5,907 bases of DNA from assembly GCA_035628055.1 (NCBI GenBank), contig DASPKO010000210.1:1-5907 (forward strand), in the 5' to 3' direction. Below the pieces are notes generated by a model that did no database searches, had not been told where the DNA came from, and saw only the letters and a program-made list of their open reading frames with translations. Source of the stretch: DASPKO01 sp035628055. Lineage in GTDB: Bacteria > Planctomycetota > Phycisphaerae > Phycisphaerales > UBA1924. Shown one piece after another: positions 5,141-5,907 of the stretch. The translations under genes were made by a program, and so were the position numbers. Each line of letters begins with the position of its first letter. Position 1 is the stretch's first letter.

Positions 5141-5686
5141 TCAGGGGGTGCCGGGCTTGACGTGCCAGGCGAGCTCGGCGACGAACCGGAGCGGTATTCC
5201 CGGACCCTGGTCGCCGCCCGTGAGCTCGAAGACCGAGACGCCGGTGTCGCGGTAGTTCTTGTTGAGCGCGGCGAGGAACTTCTTGAAGTGGGCGTAGTCG
5301 CCGTGCCCGTTGATGGTGATGGGCAGGACTCCGAAGCGGTCCCGCTGCTCACATTGCCCGGGGACCACCAGCGAGAGCGAGAGCGTGCAGTCCTCTGCGA
5401 GCGTGGTGATCTCCTGGAGCCGCCTATTGATGGCGCTGGCGTCCTGGAGCGTCACGGGCGCCCTGCGGATGTCCGCGAGGTGGGTGTCGAGGGTCTTGCG
5501 CTTGGACTTCAGGTCGGCGTCCAGGCTGGCATGCTCCTGCTCGCGCGAGTGGAGCCGGCTCAGCAGCGCGGTCCGCTCGTCGCGGGCGCGCATCAGGGGC
5601 CGGATGCCGGCCAGGTACGTGACCGTCAGCATGGCCAGCAGGGCGGCCACGCCGACGGCGTCGATGGTCCGGGTCGACGCGCTCAT
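5141..5686 (-). CDS. pilO: PilO-like inner-membrane alignment protein
   Basis: This 181-residue protein has one N-terminal membrane helix (residues about 9-29, DAVGVAALLAMLTVTYLAGIRPL). A heptad-like coiled coil follows (32-98, rich in Arg/Glu/Leu, for example ERTALLSRLHSREQEHASLDADL). The C-terminal alpha/beta domain starts near 100, with LPITINGHGDYAHFKKFLAALNK (121-143), the hallmark of PilO (a strand, then G.Y..f..Fl..L). It ends in an IPLRFVAELAWHV strand. PilO pairs with PilN through the coiled coils and ferredoxin-like domains, and with PilP, linking the cytoplasmic PilM ring to the secretin. The length is within the usual PilO range. The ATG at 5686 is preferred over an upstream GTG (5716) because it overlaps the pilN stop as ATGA, giving translational coupling. 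The two Cys residues (100, 112) flanking the first strand are unusual and could form a disulfide. Functional assignment rests on fold pattern plus neighbouring pilN. Confidence 0.82.
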   Translation of the reverse strand: MSASTRTIDAVGVAALLAMLTVTYLAGIRPLMRARDERTALLSRLHSREQEHASLDADLKSKRKTLDTHLADIRRAPVTLQDASAINRRLQEITTLAEDCTLSLSLVVPGQCEQRDRFGVLPITINGHGDYAHFKKFLAALNKNYRDTGVSVFELTGGDQGPGIPLRFVAELAWHVKPGTP

Positions 5687-5907
5687 GGGGTGGGGGCCTT
5701 GGTGGCGAAGCGGCACTCGATGTAGAACATAACCAGCTCCTGGGTGGGACGGGCCGGGTCCGGGTCGGCCCGCTTGCTCTCGAGCATCTCGACCCGGCGG
5801 AACAGGGTGGTCCGCTCGAGCCCGAGCACGAGCTTGGAGACCGCGGTCTGGGAAGGGGCCACGCCGCGGAGGCTCAGGACGAAGGCCGGCTCGGGCGCGG
5901 GGGGCGG
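5683..5907 (-). CDS. pilN: PilN-like protein, C-terminal part (truncated by window edge)
   Basis: The last 74 residues are visible, read from the right edge to the TGA at 5685-5683. After a Pro-rich start (PPPAPEPAF) comes VLSLRGVAPSQTAVSKLVLGLERTTLFRRVEML. This fits the PilN pattern of a strand, L.G.A.s...V..fv..L..s..F..V.l. A charged/Pro linker (ESKRADPDPARPTQ) and a closing strand (ELVMFYIECRFATKAPTP) follow. This is the ferredoxin-like periplasmic domain that pairs with PilO; the cytoplasmic N-terminus that binds PilM and the membrane helix are outside the window. The stop overlaps the pilO start by 4 bases (ATGA). The gene order N then O is the conserved one. The assignment depends on a short segment plus context; a GspL-like C-terminus is the main alternative. 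Confidence 0.75.
   Translation of the reverse strand, partial: PPPAPEPAFVLSLRGVAPSQTAVSKLVLGLERTTLFRRVEMLESKRADPDPARPTQELVMFYIECRFATKAPTP

Noticed and set aside
5083..5352. A 90-codon upstream extension of the GspC/PilP-like gene
   Set aside because: It overlaps the PilO-like gene in another frame, is Ser/Arg/Thr low-complexity, and would place the membrane anchor in the middle of the protein; the ATG at 5082 gives a normal N-terminal anchor.
5687..5716. GTG start adding ten residues to the PilO-like protein
   Set aside because: The ATG at 5686 overlaps the upstream stop as ATGA and gives a standard short cytoplasmic N-terminus.

Overview
The window is GC-rich (third codon positions are overwhelmingly G or C) and densely packed. 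One gene end lies on the + strand (1-436). The rest, from the right edge back to about 453, is a single block of eight genes on the - strand. The likely source is a bacterium with a hybrid type IV pilus / type II secretion (T4P/T2SS) locus. The PilN-PilO genes followed by a GspC/PilP-like protein, a GspG-like pilin and short planctomycete-flavoured minor pilins suggest Planctomycetota, perhaps Phycisphaerae. That taxonomic guess is inference only; no rRNA or marker gene is present.

Layout in the direction of transcription (- strand, right to left): the end of a PilN-like protein (5907-5683); a PilO-like protein (5686-5141, ATGA overlap with pilN); a small membrane-anchored periplasmic protein with a GspC/PilP-type homology region (5082-4534); a 106-nt gap; a GspG-like major pseudopilin (4427-3945); then four further prepilin-like genes: GspH/FimT-like (3933-3415), GspJ/PilW-like (3373-2393), GspI/PilV-like (2402-1767) and a GspK/PilX-like protein (1763-453). 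Gaps and overlaps of 3 to 58 nt elsewhere argue for one operon. On the other strand, the C-terminal 144 residues of an HD-GYP cyclic-di-GMP phosphodiesterase-like domain run into the end of the operon, with only 16 nt between the two stop codons.

Working model: PilN, PilO and the GspC/PilP-like protein form the inner-membrane alignment platform. The GspG-like protein builds the (pseudo)pilus, and the GspH/I/J/K-like proteins prime or cap it. The motor ATPase, platform protein, secretin and prepilin peptidase are not in the window and may lie upstream beyond the right edge or elsewhere. The tip candidates carry unusual large C-terminal regions: a beta-sandwich-like module on the GspJ-like protein and a beta-rich, repeat-like body on the GspK-like protein. 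These could present an adhesive or substrate-contacting tip.

The most interesting nucleotide-level signal is a perfect 20-bp palindrome followed by an unusually T-rich stretch. It lies inside the leader of the GspH-like gene, just after the major pilin gene. It looks like an internal terminator or attenuator that could keep the minor pilins scarcer than the major pilin. No tRNA, rRNA, CRISPR array or mobile element was seen.
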